From: JBGTLA01 sp041744375
GTDB lineage: Bacteria; Actinomycetota; Acidimicrobiia; Spongiisociales; ZC4RG35
NCBI GenBank assembly: GCA_041744375.1
Contig: JBGTLA010000053.1
Span: forward strand, 79,640-143,639
Direction of reading: 5' to 3'
DNA: 64,000 nt
Part shown: in pieces, positions 51,291 through 60,043 of the stretch
Layout of the letters: each line of letters opens with the position of its first letter
Numbering within the stretch: the first letter of the stretch is position 1
The notes under the pieces: model-generated
Databases searched by the model: none
Told to the model about the DNA's origin: nothing
What the model saw: only the letters and a program-made list of their open reading frames with translations
Translations under genes and position numbers: made by a program

Positions 51291-53293
51291 GGCGTGCTCG
51301 CATTCACCGGTAACCGTGCCTTCACGACGGTGCCCGCTCCAGGAGCGGCTTCGACGTTGACTGAACCAGACAGCGCGGTGAAGCGGTCATGAAGACCGGC
51401 CAACCCGTGTTTCATGACCTTCCCCGGGTCGAAACCGACTCCGTTGTCGGAGATGGTGAGCTCGAGCTGTTTGCCTCGTTGCGCCATTTCCACGTGGGCT
51501 TCTGATGCCCTGGCGTGTTTGAGGATGTTGGCCAGACTCTCGGAGACAAAGAAGAAGGCTGCTCCCTCGATGTCGTCATCGAAGCGCTGGGTTCGGAGAC
51601 CTTCGGAGGCGGCTACGTGCGTGTGGAGCGGGAGCCTGCTGCAGCGGTCTTCCACGGCCTCGACCAGTCCGCCATCAGTGAGAACCGAGGGATGGATACC
51701 CTGAGCGAGGTCACGAAGATCACGGAGAATGGTCTGAGCGTCCTGTTGAAGCTCTACCAGGAAGGCTTCGTCCAGTTCCTTGTTCTCGATCTGGGCACGA
51801 GCCAGACCGAGCTTCGCCACCAACGCCACCAACTCTTGTTGGGCTCCATCATGGATGTTGCGTTCGATCCTACGTCTTTCTGCCTCCTGAACCTGGACGA
51901 TACGTCCGGCCAGCGTCCGGTTGGCGACCAGGAGGGCCGCCTGATGACCGAGAGCGGTGATCAGGCGCGTGTCCGCATCGGTGAGAGTTCCGGTGAGCTT
52001 GGGTCCGCAACGGATCTCCCCCAGTTGCTCTCCTTGACTGGCCAAAGGGACCGTCAGCACGGCCGACCCTGTGACCGAACCGGCGGTGTGCTCCGGGCCG
52101 GGTGGGATCGAGACCGCGACCCACTGGAGCCGGGCGGCGGCGCGCACCAGATGGGCGAGGCGATCTCCTAACTCCGCGGCGCTATCGCCTCGCTGGTCCC
52201 CCTCCTCGAGACCGCCGATGGTCTCCAGGGGGAAATGTTCTCCGCCGAACACCCAGCGGTCGGCCACGGCCGTAAGGCGGGTTCGCATGGGCTGAAAGCC
52301 AAACGCGAGGACGGCTGTCACGAGGATGGCCACCTCGATGGGTAGGCGCCCACCGGCCGCCAGCCCAAGACCAGCGGCCACGGCGGCATATACGAGAAAG
52401 ATCCCGAGCGACAGAGCGCCGTAAATGAACGACTTGCGGATGACCGCGTCGGAGTCGAGCCACACCGGCTGTTCCATCGCCGTCACAATCGAAACGGGGA
52501 TCACCGGCAGTGCCAAGGAGCCGATCGTGAGCAGCATCCCTCCATGGATGAGAGAACCGGGTCCGAGGAAGGGCTGGAGGAGGAAGGGAACAGCACCAAT
52601 GGCCAGAGCGGCCCCGACGCCGAAGAGGACCCACCGCATCTGCTGACGGCGGGCCGACGACTCGCGTCGATACCTCACCACGAGAACCACGAATCCGACC
52701 AGGATCGCCGAGTAGAGGATTTCACGCATCGACACCGTGGCCGGGCCCAGGGGCGCCAGCGCGTGGATGTGGATCGGGTTGGGAAAGGGCGACAAATCCT
52801 GATAGGCCACCAGGTCGACGAGAACGTTCCGGTTGGCCAGCAAGGCAACCAACATCGGGGCGGGGAGCCAGCCCATCGCTGCGGCGAAACGCCGCTGCTG
52901 CGCCGTCTCGGGCGTCCCCATCGGGAACAGGCCGAAGAGAATCGCGAAACAGGCCACTCCCACCATCGCCGCGAGAGCTTCGGCCAAGAGGGCCACGGAC
53001 ATCCAGGTTTGCGGCCCGAACTCCGCGTACTGGCTCTTGATGAGCCACTCCAAAGGCGCGGCGAAACCTGAAGTCAAGACCGTGCCGCCGACGAGCAGCC
53101 AACCGACTCGATGTTCCGGCCGCCGCCACAACAGGTACACGCCGATGGCCAGAAACGGAACCGGTACGGTCAGCAAGTACTGCACCATGGGCCACGGAAC
53201 CGGTCTTTGGTTCAGCATGGCGACGAGGGCGACGGCCAACGTAACGGACGCGCCGGCTGCCGCCAACCAGATGAGGCGCTTCACCGGGAACAT
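51287..53293 (-). CDS. Multi-pass membrane histidine kinase (HisKA_3)
   Basis: A 668-residue kinase with about eight membrane helices in the first 330 residues, a divergent GAF-like region (about 370-450) and the HisKA_3 dimerisation motif RRIERNIHDGAQQELVALVAK near residues 470-490, followed by HATPase motifs (FVSESLANILKHARASEA, LTISDNGVGFDPG). It pairs with the adjacent NarL-type regulator. The signal is unknown. Confidence 0.92.
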   Translation of the reverse strand: MFPVKRLIWLAAAGASVTLAVALVAMLNQRPVPWPMVQYLLTVPVPFLAIGVYLLWRRPEHRVGWLLVGGTVLTSGFAAPLEWLIKSQYAEFGPQTWMSVALLAEALAAMVGVACFAILFGLFPMGTPETAQQRRFAAAMGWLPAPMLVALLANRNVLVDLVAYQDLSPFPNPIHIHALAPLGPATVSMREILYSAILVGFVVLVVRYRRESSARRQQMRWVLFGVGAALAIGAVPFLLQPFLGPGSLIHGGMLLTIGSLALPVIPVSIVTAMEQPVWLDSDAVIRKSFIYGALSLGIFLVYAAVAAGLGLAAGGRLPIEVAILVTAVLAFGFQPMRTRLTAVADRWVFGGEHFPLETIGGLEEGDQRGDSAAELGDRLAHLVRAAARLQWVAVSIPPGPEHTAGSVTGSAVLTVPLASQGEQLGEIRCGPKLTGTLTDADTRLITALGHQAALLVANRTLAGRIVQVQEAERRRIERNIHDGAQQELVALVAKLGLARAQIENKELDEAFLVELQQDAQTILRDLRDLAQGIHPSVLTDGGLVEAVEDRCSRLPLHTHVAASEGLRTQRFDDDIEGAAFFFVSESLANILKHARASEAHVEMAQRGKQLELTISDNGVGFDPGKVMKHGLAGLHDRFTALSGSVNVEAAPGAGTVVKARLPVNASTP

Positions 53294-53450
53294 TCTCGGG
53301 GGTCGTCGGGTGCCTGTCTACTGAGGTCTGCACCACTTCACCGCACCTGAGAAGTCCGGTTCTCTTCACTTCTGGAGTATGGCAGGCAGGGTGTTCGTGC
53401 TCGCTGCCAACCCTTACGTTGAGGGACATTCGAAAACCGGAGGAGATCGA

Positions 53451-54203
53451 GTGTCCACAACAGCAACGGCTCGTACCGAGGCAGGTCCTGAGGAAACACC
53501 GAGTGCATCCTGGCTCAGGCTGGCGCAGGGGGCATCGCTTGCCATGGTTCTGTGGGCTTTTCTGCTCCAGGCTCTGGCCGGATCGATCATCCCTCCCGTG
53601 GCGTTCATTGGCTGTGTGTCTTTGTTGTTCGTCCCCAGCCTGAAGGAGGGACGGCGGCGCCTCGGTCTCGTCCTGGCCGTTTTCGGACTTCTGTCTGTCG
53701 GGGGAAATCTGCCCGTCGTGATCGACGAGTTGGCCCATCCCGAATCGGCTCCGGCGTTCATGCTTACCGCCCTGGCCGTGCTGGCCGCCTCCGTCGCCAC
53801 CGTGGCTGGGCTGGCCTTGTTTCGGGACTGGTCTCCCCGTCCCGTCTTGCGCCTCGGATTTGGGGCAGGGGCGGTGTTCGTGGTGGGCGCGGTTGCCTCC
53901 CTTGCCATTGCTGGCAACACCCCTTCCGACGTCGCCTTGCCATCCGACCTCGAGGTGGTCGCCCAGGGTGTGGCCTGGACCCAATCCGAGATGGTGCTCG
54001 CCTCAGGGCAATCAGGAGTCTGGGTCGACAATCGCGACGGGATACGTCACACCTTCACCATCCCTGAGCTCGGGGTGGACCTCGAAATACCGGCCCTGAA
54101 GAGCCGTCGCATCGATGTGGCCGGCCCGGCCGGCACCTACCAGATCGTCTGCGCCGTGCCCGGACACGAATCAATGACCGGAACCCTGGTCCTTATCGAG
54201 TGA
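53451..54203 (+). CDS. Membrane protein with C-terminal cupredoxin domain
   Basis: A 250-residue protein. Four to five hydrophobic segments lie in residues 15-150 and a cupredoxin domain fills residues about 165-250. Type I copper ligands are visible: His in GIRHTF and Cys, His, Met in VCAVPGHESM. It is likely an outward-facing electron carrier or copper protein. GTG 53451 follows GGAGGAG; a longer frame starts at 53379. Confidence 0.82.
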   Translation: MSTTATARTEAGPEETPSASWLRLAQGASLAMVLWAFLLQALAGSIIPPVAFIGCVSLLFVPSLKEGRRRLGLVLAVFGLLSVGGNLPVVIDELAHPESAPAFMLTALAVLAASVATVAGLALFRDWSPRPVLRLGFGAGAVFVVGAVASLAIAGNTPSDVALPSDLEVVAQGVAWTQSEMVLASGQSGVWVDNRDGIRHTFTIPELGVDLEIPALKSRRIDVAGPAGTYQIVCAVPGHESMTGTLVLIE

Positions 54204-54212
54204 GGAGTGAAC

Positions 54213-54401
54213 ATGAACGAAGCCAAGTCTTTGGTTCTGTTCATCCATGGAGGACCCAAACTGCGGATCGACCGGGTCCGCTGTCGACGTCATCTCCGCA
54301 TCGTCCGGGCACCCATCCCGCCGAATCGGCGGCCGTCGGAAGGACCAACAACGTGGAAACTCATACAGGCAACAGGAACTCGGGGGAGGGAAGAGGGATG
54401 A
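54213..54401 (+). CDS. Possible small basic protein (62 aa)
   Basis: ATG 54213 follows GAGGAG at good spacing and the frame ends at TGA 54399-54401, overlapping the next ATG as ATGA. The protein is Arg-rich (KLRIDRVRCRRHLRIVR) with no recognised family. Its reality rests on RBS and coupling only. Confidence 0.35.
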   Translation: MNEAKSLVLFIHGGPKLRIDRVRCRRHLRIVRAPIPPNRRPSEGPTTWKLIQATGTRGREEG

Positions 54402-54844
54402 ATGCGGGATTCTGGTCTCGGAACAGCTGGAAGTTTCTTCTCGCCCTGGTGGTTGTCATCGGCCTGTTCGGAATCGGAGACGTAATCGTCGGAGTGGACG
54501 CCGACCCGGCGATACCGGTTGGCATCACGGGGCTCACTCCGGGCGAGATTCGTGCCATGAGCGAGCCCGTTCACAGGTTGATCGATCTCCAGGTCAGGGC
54601 AGGCGGGCTTCAGCTGATCGTGATAAGTGTCCTGTGGAGCGTGCTCGTTCTGGTTCCCTTGCGACGGGGCCACAAGTGGGCCTGGTACACCCTGTGGACC
54701 TTTCCACTGTGGGGCTTGGGCGTTTCGGTCTCCTTCCTCTTCGTCGAGCTCCAGCCCGAACATCCGCCGCCGCCGCCGGCCATATCCGGCTGGGTGTTCT
54801 TTGCCTTCACCTCAGCTCTCCTGTGGGCCTCGAGGCCCAGGTAA
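54398..54844 (+). CDS. Small polytopic membrane protein of unknown function
   Basis: A 148-residue protein with four predicted helices (FLLALVVVIGLFGIGDVIVGV, LIVISVLWSVLVLVPL, YTLWTFPLWGLGVSVSFL, WVFFAFTSALLWA). No family recognised. ATG 54398 follows AGAGGG. It lies between cupredoxin and TlpA-like genes. Confidence 0.7.
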   Translation: MNAGFWSRNSWKFLLALVVVIGLFGIGDVIVGVDADPAIPVGITGLTPGEIRAMSEPVHRLIDLQVRAGGLQLIVISVLWSVLVLVPLRRGHKWAWYTLWTFPLWGLGVSVSFLFVELQPEHPPPPPAISGWVFFAFTSALLWASRPR

Positions 54845-54954
54845 CCCGATCCCTCCGGCTGAACAGGCCAGGCACCTGGTCGAGTTGCACGCACAGAACA
54901 GCCGTCCGACCGACCCTTCTTCGGAATGAGCCACCGTTCTGGGATCATGTGGTA

Positions 54955-55425
54955 ATGCGACGTGCCTTGGCTGTCGGTGCCATTGTCCTTGCCGGCTGCT
55001 CCACCGCTTCCCTCTCAGGGGCGGAGACTCCAGATGCTCTCCCTACCATCGACGGCTCCGGGATCCACTCGCTTCTCGCCGCCGCCGATCGTCCGGCCGT
55101 TGTCAACGTTTGGGCGAGCTGGTGTCTGCCGTGCCGTTCGGAGGCTCCCCTGCTGGCAGCTGCGAATCGGAAGTTCGAGGACGAGGTCGCCTTCATCGGT
55201 ATCGCCGTTCAAGACGACGAGGATCGCGCTCTCGAGTTCATCGCTGAGTTCGGCCTCGACTTCGACCACTACTTCGACCGGAATCGAGCCGTTCCTGCCG
55301 AGCTCGGCGGCATCGGAGTTCCCATCACCTATTTCGTCGGCGCTGACGGGATGGTCGTCAACACCCACTCAGGCATCATCGACGAGCGGACGCTCGCCCT
55401 GATGCTCGACGAGTTGACCGGCTGA
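54955..55425 (+). CDS. TlpA/ResA-like thioredoxin lipoprotein
   Basis: A 156-residue protein. The signal peptide ends in lipobox VLAGCS, and the thioredoxin fold follows with WASWCLPCRSEAP near residues 52-64, where WCLPC is the redox motif. GIGVPITYFVGADG is the cis-Pro region. An extracytoplasmic disulfide reductase, perhaps for cytochrome c or copper protein maturation beside the cupredoxin gene. Confidence 0.88.
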   Translation: MRRALAVGAIVLAGCSTASLSGAETPDALPTIDGSGIHSLLAAADRPAVVNVWASWCLPCRSEAPLLAAANRKFEDEVAFIGIAVQDDEDRALEFIAEFGLDFDHYFDRNRAVPAELGGIGVPITYFVGADGMVVNTHSGIIDERTLALMLDELTG

Positions 55426-55431
55426 GAGGCC

Positions 55432-56109
55432 GTGGAGTTCACGCTGTTGGCGTCCGCCCTCACGGGCGTGGCGATGATGTGGGGCGTCCTTCGGATCACG
55501 AATCATGCTGCCGACTTCGACCGTTTGGTGGGCGTAGCCGCGGTGGGCTTGGTCTCGGGAAGGCTCGTGGCGATGGTGGCCGCCGGTGTCAACCCGCTTG
55601 TCCATCCCATCGATGTCCTCGTCGTCCGCGGCGGGGTGGACACCGTCGGTGCCGCCGCAGGGGCGTTGGCCTTCTTGGCGTGGTCGGTGCGAGGCAACCG
55701 GGTCCGACTGGATGATCTGGCACCGGCCGCGGTGGCGGGCATGGCGGGCTGGCACGGGGGGTGTGTGTGGCGGAACGCCTGTCTCGGGGCTGCCGGCGAG
55801 GTGCCATGGGGGTGGGCGTTGTCGGGTTCGAGCACCGTGCGTCATCCCGTGGAGCTCTACGCCGCTGGGCTGATGGCCCTGGGGGCCATCGCTCTGGTCC
55901 GCCTGCCGGTTGGCTGGGGCGTCCGGGCCACGCTGGCTGTGGCACTGGTGGCCGGTGCCCGCCTCATCACCGAGCCGCTGCGACCAAGCCTGGGGGGCGG
56001 TACCGGCTGGTGGTATGCGGGGGCAATGGCCGCGGCTCTCGTGGCCGCCGGATACCTGACTGTCCGTCACATGAGGATGGGTCCGACAACATCCTCGTCG
56101 ACGGCGTGA
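55432..56109 (+). CDS. Lgt-like membrane protein
   Basis: A 225-residue polytopic protein with GTG start 6 bp after the TlpA stop. VRHPVELYAAG matches the RHPSQLYE motif of prolipoprotein diacylglyceryl transferase, and VVRGGVDTVGAAAGALAF the preceding glycine-rich region. It is shorter than true Lgt and lacks some conserved residues, so it may be a paralogue acting with the TlpA-like lipoprotein. Confidence 0.7.
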   Translation: MEFTLLASALTGVAMMWGVLRITNHAADFDRLVGVAAVGLVSGRLVAMVAAGVNPLVHPIDVLVVRGGVDTVGAAAGALAFLAWSVRGNRVRLDDLAPAAVAGMAGWHGGCVWRNACLGAAGEVPWGWALSGSSTVRHPVELYAAGLMALGAIALVRLPVGWGVRATLAVALVAGARLITEPLRPSLGGGTGWWYAGAMAAALVAAGYLTVRHMRMGPTTSSSTA

Positions 56110-56157
56110 CCATCAATCCCGGCTGGTCGGCTGCCTTGAGCAGATGTGGGGTGATCC

Positions 56158-56878
56158 TTGACCGAGGCCAGTGTCGGGGCTGTGACGTTGCACGGCCACG
56201 ATCTGTGGTTCAGCGACAGCGGCGCCAGACCTGTTCGGCCACGGGGCTTCGGCCAAACCCATGGGGCCGCGCGCTGGGCGCGCACGCTGCCCAATCTTCT
56301 CGATCGGCTCGACACCGACCGGGTGACGCTGGTTGGCCATTCCTTGGGGGGTGGGATCGCCTTGCAGTTCAGTTACCTGTTCCCCAAGCGCGCCGAGCGC
56401 CTCGTCTTGGTCTCGAGCGGCGGACTGGGACGCTCCGTCAGCCCTCTGCTCCGCTTGCTAACCCTGCCCGGAGTAAAATTGGATCTTGGGGATGATCGCC
56501 TCGCAGCAGGCGCATTCTGGCCAATGGGGTTGGCGGCCAAGTCGGGACGTTATCGAGGTCTGACAGGGACTTGTCTCGCTCGCCGACGCCGGGAGTCGAC
56601 GCGCCTTCCTCGCAATGGCGCGCTCGGTTATCGATCCGGGCGGGCAAACGGTGACCGCCGGCAATCGCCGGGGGAGGTTGGCGACATCCCCACCCTGATC
56701 GTCTGGTGTACGAAGGACAGGATGATCCCGCCTGGCGCGCCACCATCGGCCAACAGGCCCTGGCCACCAGCCGGGTGCAGAGTTTCGAGGGAGCCGGCCA
56801 CTTTCCGCATCTGGACGAGGCGGAACGGTTTGACTTGTTGAGTGGTTTCATCGCCCCGCTTAGCCCTCGGCCTCGGGG
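56158..56878 (+). pseudogene. Decayed alpha/beta hydrolase
   Basis: A frame from 56158 carries LDRLDTDRVTLVGHSLGGGIALQFSYLFPKRAERLVLVSSGGLGR, a clear hydrolase nucleophile region. The preceding oxyanion block is deleted (SGARPV joins directly to RPRGFGQ), and after about 56550 the homology is lost by frameshifts, with the C-terminal piece AGHFPHLDEAERF surviving in another frame near 56790-56830. Not functional as read. Confidence 0.7.
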
Positions 56879-56937
56879 ACTGAACGGCAGCGCCGGGGCG
56901 TCGCCGCCGAGTGGGGCACCGCCGGTCGTGGCGATCG

Positions 56938-57267
56938 CTACGTTCCGGTGGAGCGGATCATCGTGAGCAAGACGATGCTCGGTTCGAGGGCTCGCAACGA
57001 GTGCGGCATGCCCGGCGGCATGAGTAGCCAGGAAGCGGGACCCATCTCTCGTTCCGATCCTTCTACTTCGACGACTACCACCCCAGACAGCACCTGCACG
57101 ATGGCCGTCGATCCAGAGGTGTGCTCGGTGAGCTCCTGGTGGCGGTCGAATCCAAAGGCCACCAAACGTACGAGGTCGTCCCTATGCAGGGTGCGGCTGA
57201 GTGTGCCGTCATCGGGAATGCTGATTTCGGTATCGATATCGGGTACGTATACGTGTGGCTTCGTCAT
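56938..57267 (-). CDS. Cupin-domain protein at the end of the nar operon
   Basis: A 109-residue small beta-barrel: LTEHTSGSTAIVQVLSGVVVVEVEGSEREMGPASWLLMPPGMPHSLRALE has the two cupin motifs with His residues for a metal. ATG 57267 lies 25 bp after the narI stop. Cupins are found beside nar and other anaerobic genes; the role is unknown. Confidence 0.85.
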   Translation of the reverse strand: MTKPHVYVPDIDTEISIPDDGTLSRTLHRDDLVRLVAFGFDRHQELTEHTSGSTAIVQVLSGVVVVEVEGSEREMGPASWLLMPPGMPHSLRALEPSIVLLTMIRSTGT

Positions 57268-57292
57268 CTCATCATCTCCGTCGCGACCGTCG

Positions 57293-58012
57293 TCATCGGG
57301 TTCTCTCCAAGGGCCGGTCCGCCGCAGGGTGGAACGCACCTGGGGCGCGCCGGTTTCGGATCACTCTCTGCCAGGGGCGAGCGAGGTACCCGAGGGGCAC
57401 CGTGATGATGTGGACCAGCCTCGTGAACGGGAAGACCGCCAGGAAGACGAAGAAGGAGAAAGCGTGGAGCTGGAGGACAAAGGGGAGCGGCGCGACCAGC
57501 TCGGGCCGTGGCTGGAGTGTGAACAGCGACCACATGTAGGGCACGAACACGGCTGTCCCCCAGAACGATCCCCATCGGTACCAAACTGCGATCGCGATCC
57601 CCGAGACCACCTGCACGAGGATGAGCCCGAGCACGACCAAGTCCATCGGTGTCGTCACGGCCCGGACCCGGGGGGTACGCAGCCGGCGGTAGATGAGCAC
57701 CGTCAGCCCGAACAAGGCCCACAGCGCCAGGGCGAGCCCGGTGCCCTCGAGCAGATAAAGCCTCACGGGCACGGCATTCCATAGCTCGAATCCGCGTGGC
57801 ACGAAGAGGGCGGCCAGGTGCCCGAGCAGGATGAGAGAGATCCCCCAGTGGAAGGCCACCGAACCCCAGTACAGGCGCCTGCTTTCCAACAGCTGGGACG
57901 AAAGCGCCGACACGGTGAATGGATGGCGACGCCAGCGCACGATGGTGCCCACCACTGCCAGGGTGATGGCAACGTAGGGGAAGATCACGAACAACAGCAG
58001 ATTCCAGTTCAT
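57293..58012 (-). CDS. narI: Respiratory nitrate reductase gamma subunit (cytochrome b)
   Basis: A 239-residue membrane subunit with five helices and heme-ligating histidines (WGSVAFHWGISLILLGHL near residues 50-67; VLQLHAFSFF and FTRLVHIITVPLGYL near the C-terminus). It takes electrons from quinol and passes them through two b hemes to NarH. ATG 58012 overlaps the narJ stop (ATGA). Confidence 0.93.
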   Translation of the reverse strand: MNWNLLLFVIFPYVAITLAVVGTIVRWRRHPFTVSALSSQLLESRRLYWGSVAFHWGISLILLGHLAALFVPRGFELWNAVPVRLYLLEGTGLALALWALFGLTVLIYRRLRTPRVRAVTTPMDLVVLGLILVQVVSGIAIAVWYRWGSFWGTAVFVPYMWSLFTLQPRPELVAPLPFVLQLHAFSFFVFLAVFPFTRLVHIITVPLGYLARPWQRVIRNRRAPGAFHPAADRPLERTR

Positions 58013-58524
58013 ACCGGTGCTCCTTGCGCCAGACGGGCGCCGACGGCGGCTACCGCCGCCCCCAGCAGGTGGTGGTAAGGATTGTGGTCCTCGGCTTCTT
58101 TCAGTTCTTTGCGCATCTCCTCTATCGCTTTGGGGAGAACCTCCACCAGGTCGGGTAAGGGTCCATCAACCGCCGCCAGGTATCTGAGCACCCCCTGGAG
58201 GTGGTCGGGCAGTTCGCCACCCTGATCGACCCCGGCCTTCCGCTGTTCCCGCTGCAGGTCCGCCATGAAGACTCCCCGGCGATAGCTCTCCCCCCAGATG
58301 ACGTGGCCGACGTAGGGAACGAATGCGGGCGAGAGGTCCAGTGTGCGGGTGTGCAATTCTTCCCACTCACCGAGGTCGAGGCGCGCCACCCGCTCCACGA
58401 ACCGTTCCATGGCGGTGCGGGTAGCTCCCGGTGGGAGGTTCGAGAGGCCGGCGCGCAGCGTGTCGAGCGATTGAGTCCCCGGGTACTCGAAACCGAGGGC
58501 GACGGTGTCGAGCTCGGCGGTCAT
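58009..58524 (-). CDS. narJ: Nitrate reductase assembly chaperone
   Basis: A 171-residue TorD/NarJ-type chaperone: FERVARLDLGEWEELHTRTLDLSPAFVPYVGHVIWGE is the signature region. It aids molybdenum cofactor insertion into NarG and is not part of the finished enzyme. Both ends overlap neighbours by ATGA. Confidence 0.92.
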   Translation of the reverse strand: MTAELDTVALGFEYPGTQSLDTLRAGLSNLPPGATRTAMERFVERVARLDLGEWEELHTRTLDLSPAFVPYVGHVIWGESYRRGVFMADLQREQRKAGVDQGGELPDHLQGVLRYLAAVDGPLPDLVEVLPKAIEEMRKELKEAEDHNPYHHLLGAAVAAVGARLAQGAPV

Positions 58525-60032
58525 GCGCCCCTCCGCGGCGGCTGCAGGTACCCGACACCCGTCTCGCCCTTGTGGGTGAGGGGATCCCCTACGTCCTCGA
58601 GCGACATCTCCCGGTGATAGGGGGGGAGAACGAATCGCTCTTCCATGGTGGGCAGGGTCGTGAGACGGTAGATCGCCTCCACCTCCTCGGAGGTGGTGCC
58701 GGCCGCCTCCAGCAGCGCCAAGGTGGCGTCGTCGATGACGCCGTCGACGCTCTGGCGCCGCTTGTAGATCCGCACCGCCAGCATCTTGCGCAATACCTCG
58801 TGGATAACTTGTTCGTCTCCTGCGGAGAACAGGTTGGCGAGGTAGCGGATCGGGAGTCGAGCCTTGTCGAGTTCGTCGAACAGCTCGAAGTCCGCCCGCT
58901 CGGCCGGAAGGTCGAGTCGGATGAGATCACGCTCTACCGTCGAGACCACCGGTGAGAGCGGAGGGATGTAGAACATCATGGCCACTGTGCGATATTCGGG
59001 ATGGAGGGGCAGGGCCAGTCCCCATTCCTTGACGAACTTCCAGATGGGCGACTTGCGGGCGGCGTCGATCCAACCCTGGTCGATCCCGGCGGCCGCGGCT
59101 GCCGTCACCACTCGCTCGTCCCAGGGGTCCAACATGGCGTCGAGCTGGGCCGCCAGCAGCTCGGGCTCGGGGGCCGAGGCGGCCGCTGTGATCCGATCTT
59201 GGTCGTAGAGCACCACGCCCATGTAGCGAATCCGGCCCACGCAGGAGTGGGCACACGCCGGGGCCTGGCCGGTCTCCATGCGCGGAAAACACAGGATGCA
59301 CTTCTCTGACTTCCCTGTCGCCCAGTTGTAATAGACCTTCTTGTAGGGGCAGGCGGCTACGCACATCCGCCACGCCCGGCACTTGTCCTCGTTCACGAGG
59401 ACGATGCCGTCTTCGGCCCGTTTGTAGATGGCGCCCGACGGGCAAGCCGCCACGCAGGCGGGGTTGAGGCAGTGGTTGCAGATGCGGGGTAGGTAGTTGA
59501 AGACCACCCGCTCGATTTCCTCCATCTGGGCCCGGACCTCGGGGTCGAGGCCCTCGAGACTCGGGTCGTTGCGGGCGTATACGTCGGACCCGCCCAGATC
59601 GTCGTCCCAGTTGGGCCCTCCCCGGATCTCCATCTTGTCGCCGGTCACCATCGAGATCGGCCGAGCCGTGGGCTGGTGTTCACCGGCGGGGGCAGTGAAC
59701 AGATCTTCGTAGGTGAAGGTGAACGGCTCGTAGTAGTCGTCGAGTTGGGGCAGCGCCGGATTGAAGAACAGTCGTCCGAGTCCCTTGGGCTTGGAATGGA
59801 GCGTCAGCCTGAGCCGGCCCTTCTCGTCTCGATACCAGCCTCCGTCATAGTGATCCTGGTCCTCCCACCCGGTCGGGTACCCGGTGCCGGGGCGGGTCTC
59901 GACGTTGTTCCACCACATGTATTCGGCGCCTTTGCGGTCCGTCCACAGGTTCTTGCAGGCCACCGAGCAGGTATGACAGCCGATGCACTTGTCGAGATGG
60001 AACAGCATGCTCATCTGGGCTCTGACTCTCAT
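58521..60032 (-). CDS. narH: Respiratory nitrate reductase beta subunit
   Basis: A 503-residue iron-sulfur subunit. Four cysteine groups are present: CIGCHTCSVACK near residues 16-27, CNHCLNPACVAACPSG, CRAWRMCVAACPYKK (with the Trp that marks the 3Fe-4S site) and CILCFPRMETGQAPACAHSCVG. ATG 60032 is the conserved family start; a longer open frame upstream is the overlapping narG region read out of frame. Confidence 0.95.
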   Translation of the reverse strand: MRVRAQMSMLFHLDKCIGCHTCSVACKNLWTDRKGAEYMWWNNVETRPGTGYPTGWEDQDHYDGGWYRDEKGRLRLTLHSKPKGLGRLFFNPALPQLDDYYEPFTFTYEDLFTAPAGEHQPTARPISMVTGDKMEIRGGPNWDDDLGGSDVYARNDPSLEGLDPEVRAQMEEIERVVFNYLPRICNHCLNPACVAACPSGAIYKRAEDGIVLVNEDKCRAWRMCVAACPYKKVYYNWATGKSEKCILCFPRMETGQAPACAHSCVGRIRYMGVVLYDQDRITAAASAPEPELLAAQLDAMLDPWDERVVTAAAAAGIDQGWIDAARKSPIWKFVKEWGLALPLHPEYRTVAMMFYIPPLSPVVSTVERDLIRLDLPAERADFELFDELDKARLPIRYLANLFSAGDEQVIHEVLRKMLAVRIYKRRQSVDGVIDDATLALLEAAGTTSEEVEAIYRLTTLPTMEERFVLPPYHREMSLEDVGDPLTHKGETGVGYLQPPRRGA

Positions 60033-60043
60033 GGCATCCCTCC

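Noticed and set aside
53422..53437. A DosR-like box before the cupredoxin gene
   Set aside because: AGGGACATTCGAAAAC keeps only the left half; the right half does not match and the site ends 14 bp from the start codon.
56158..56841. A functional alpha/beta hydrolase
   Set aside because: The oxyanion region is deleted and the C-terminal part is in another frame.
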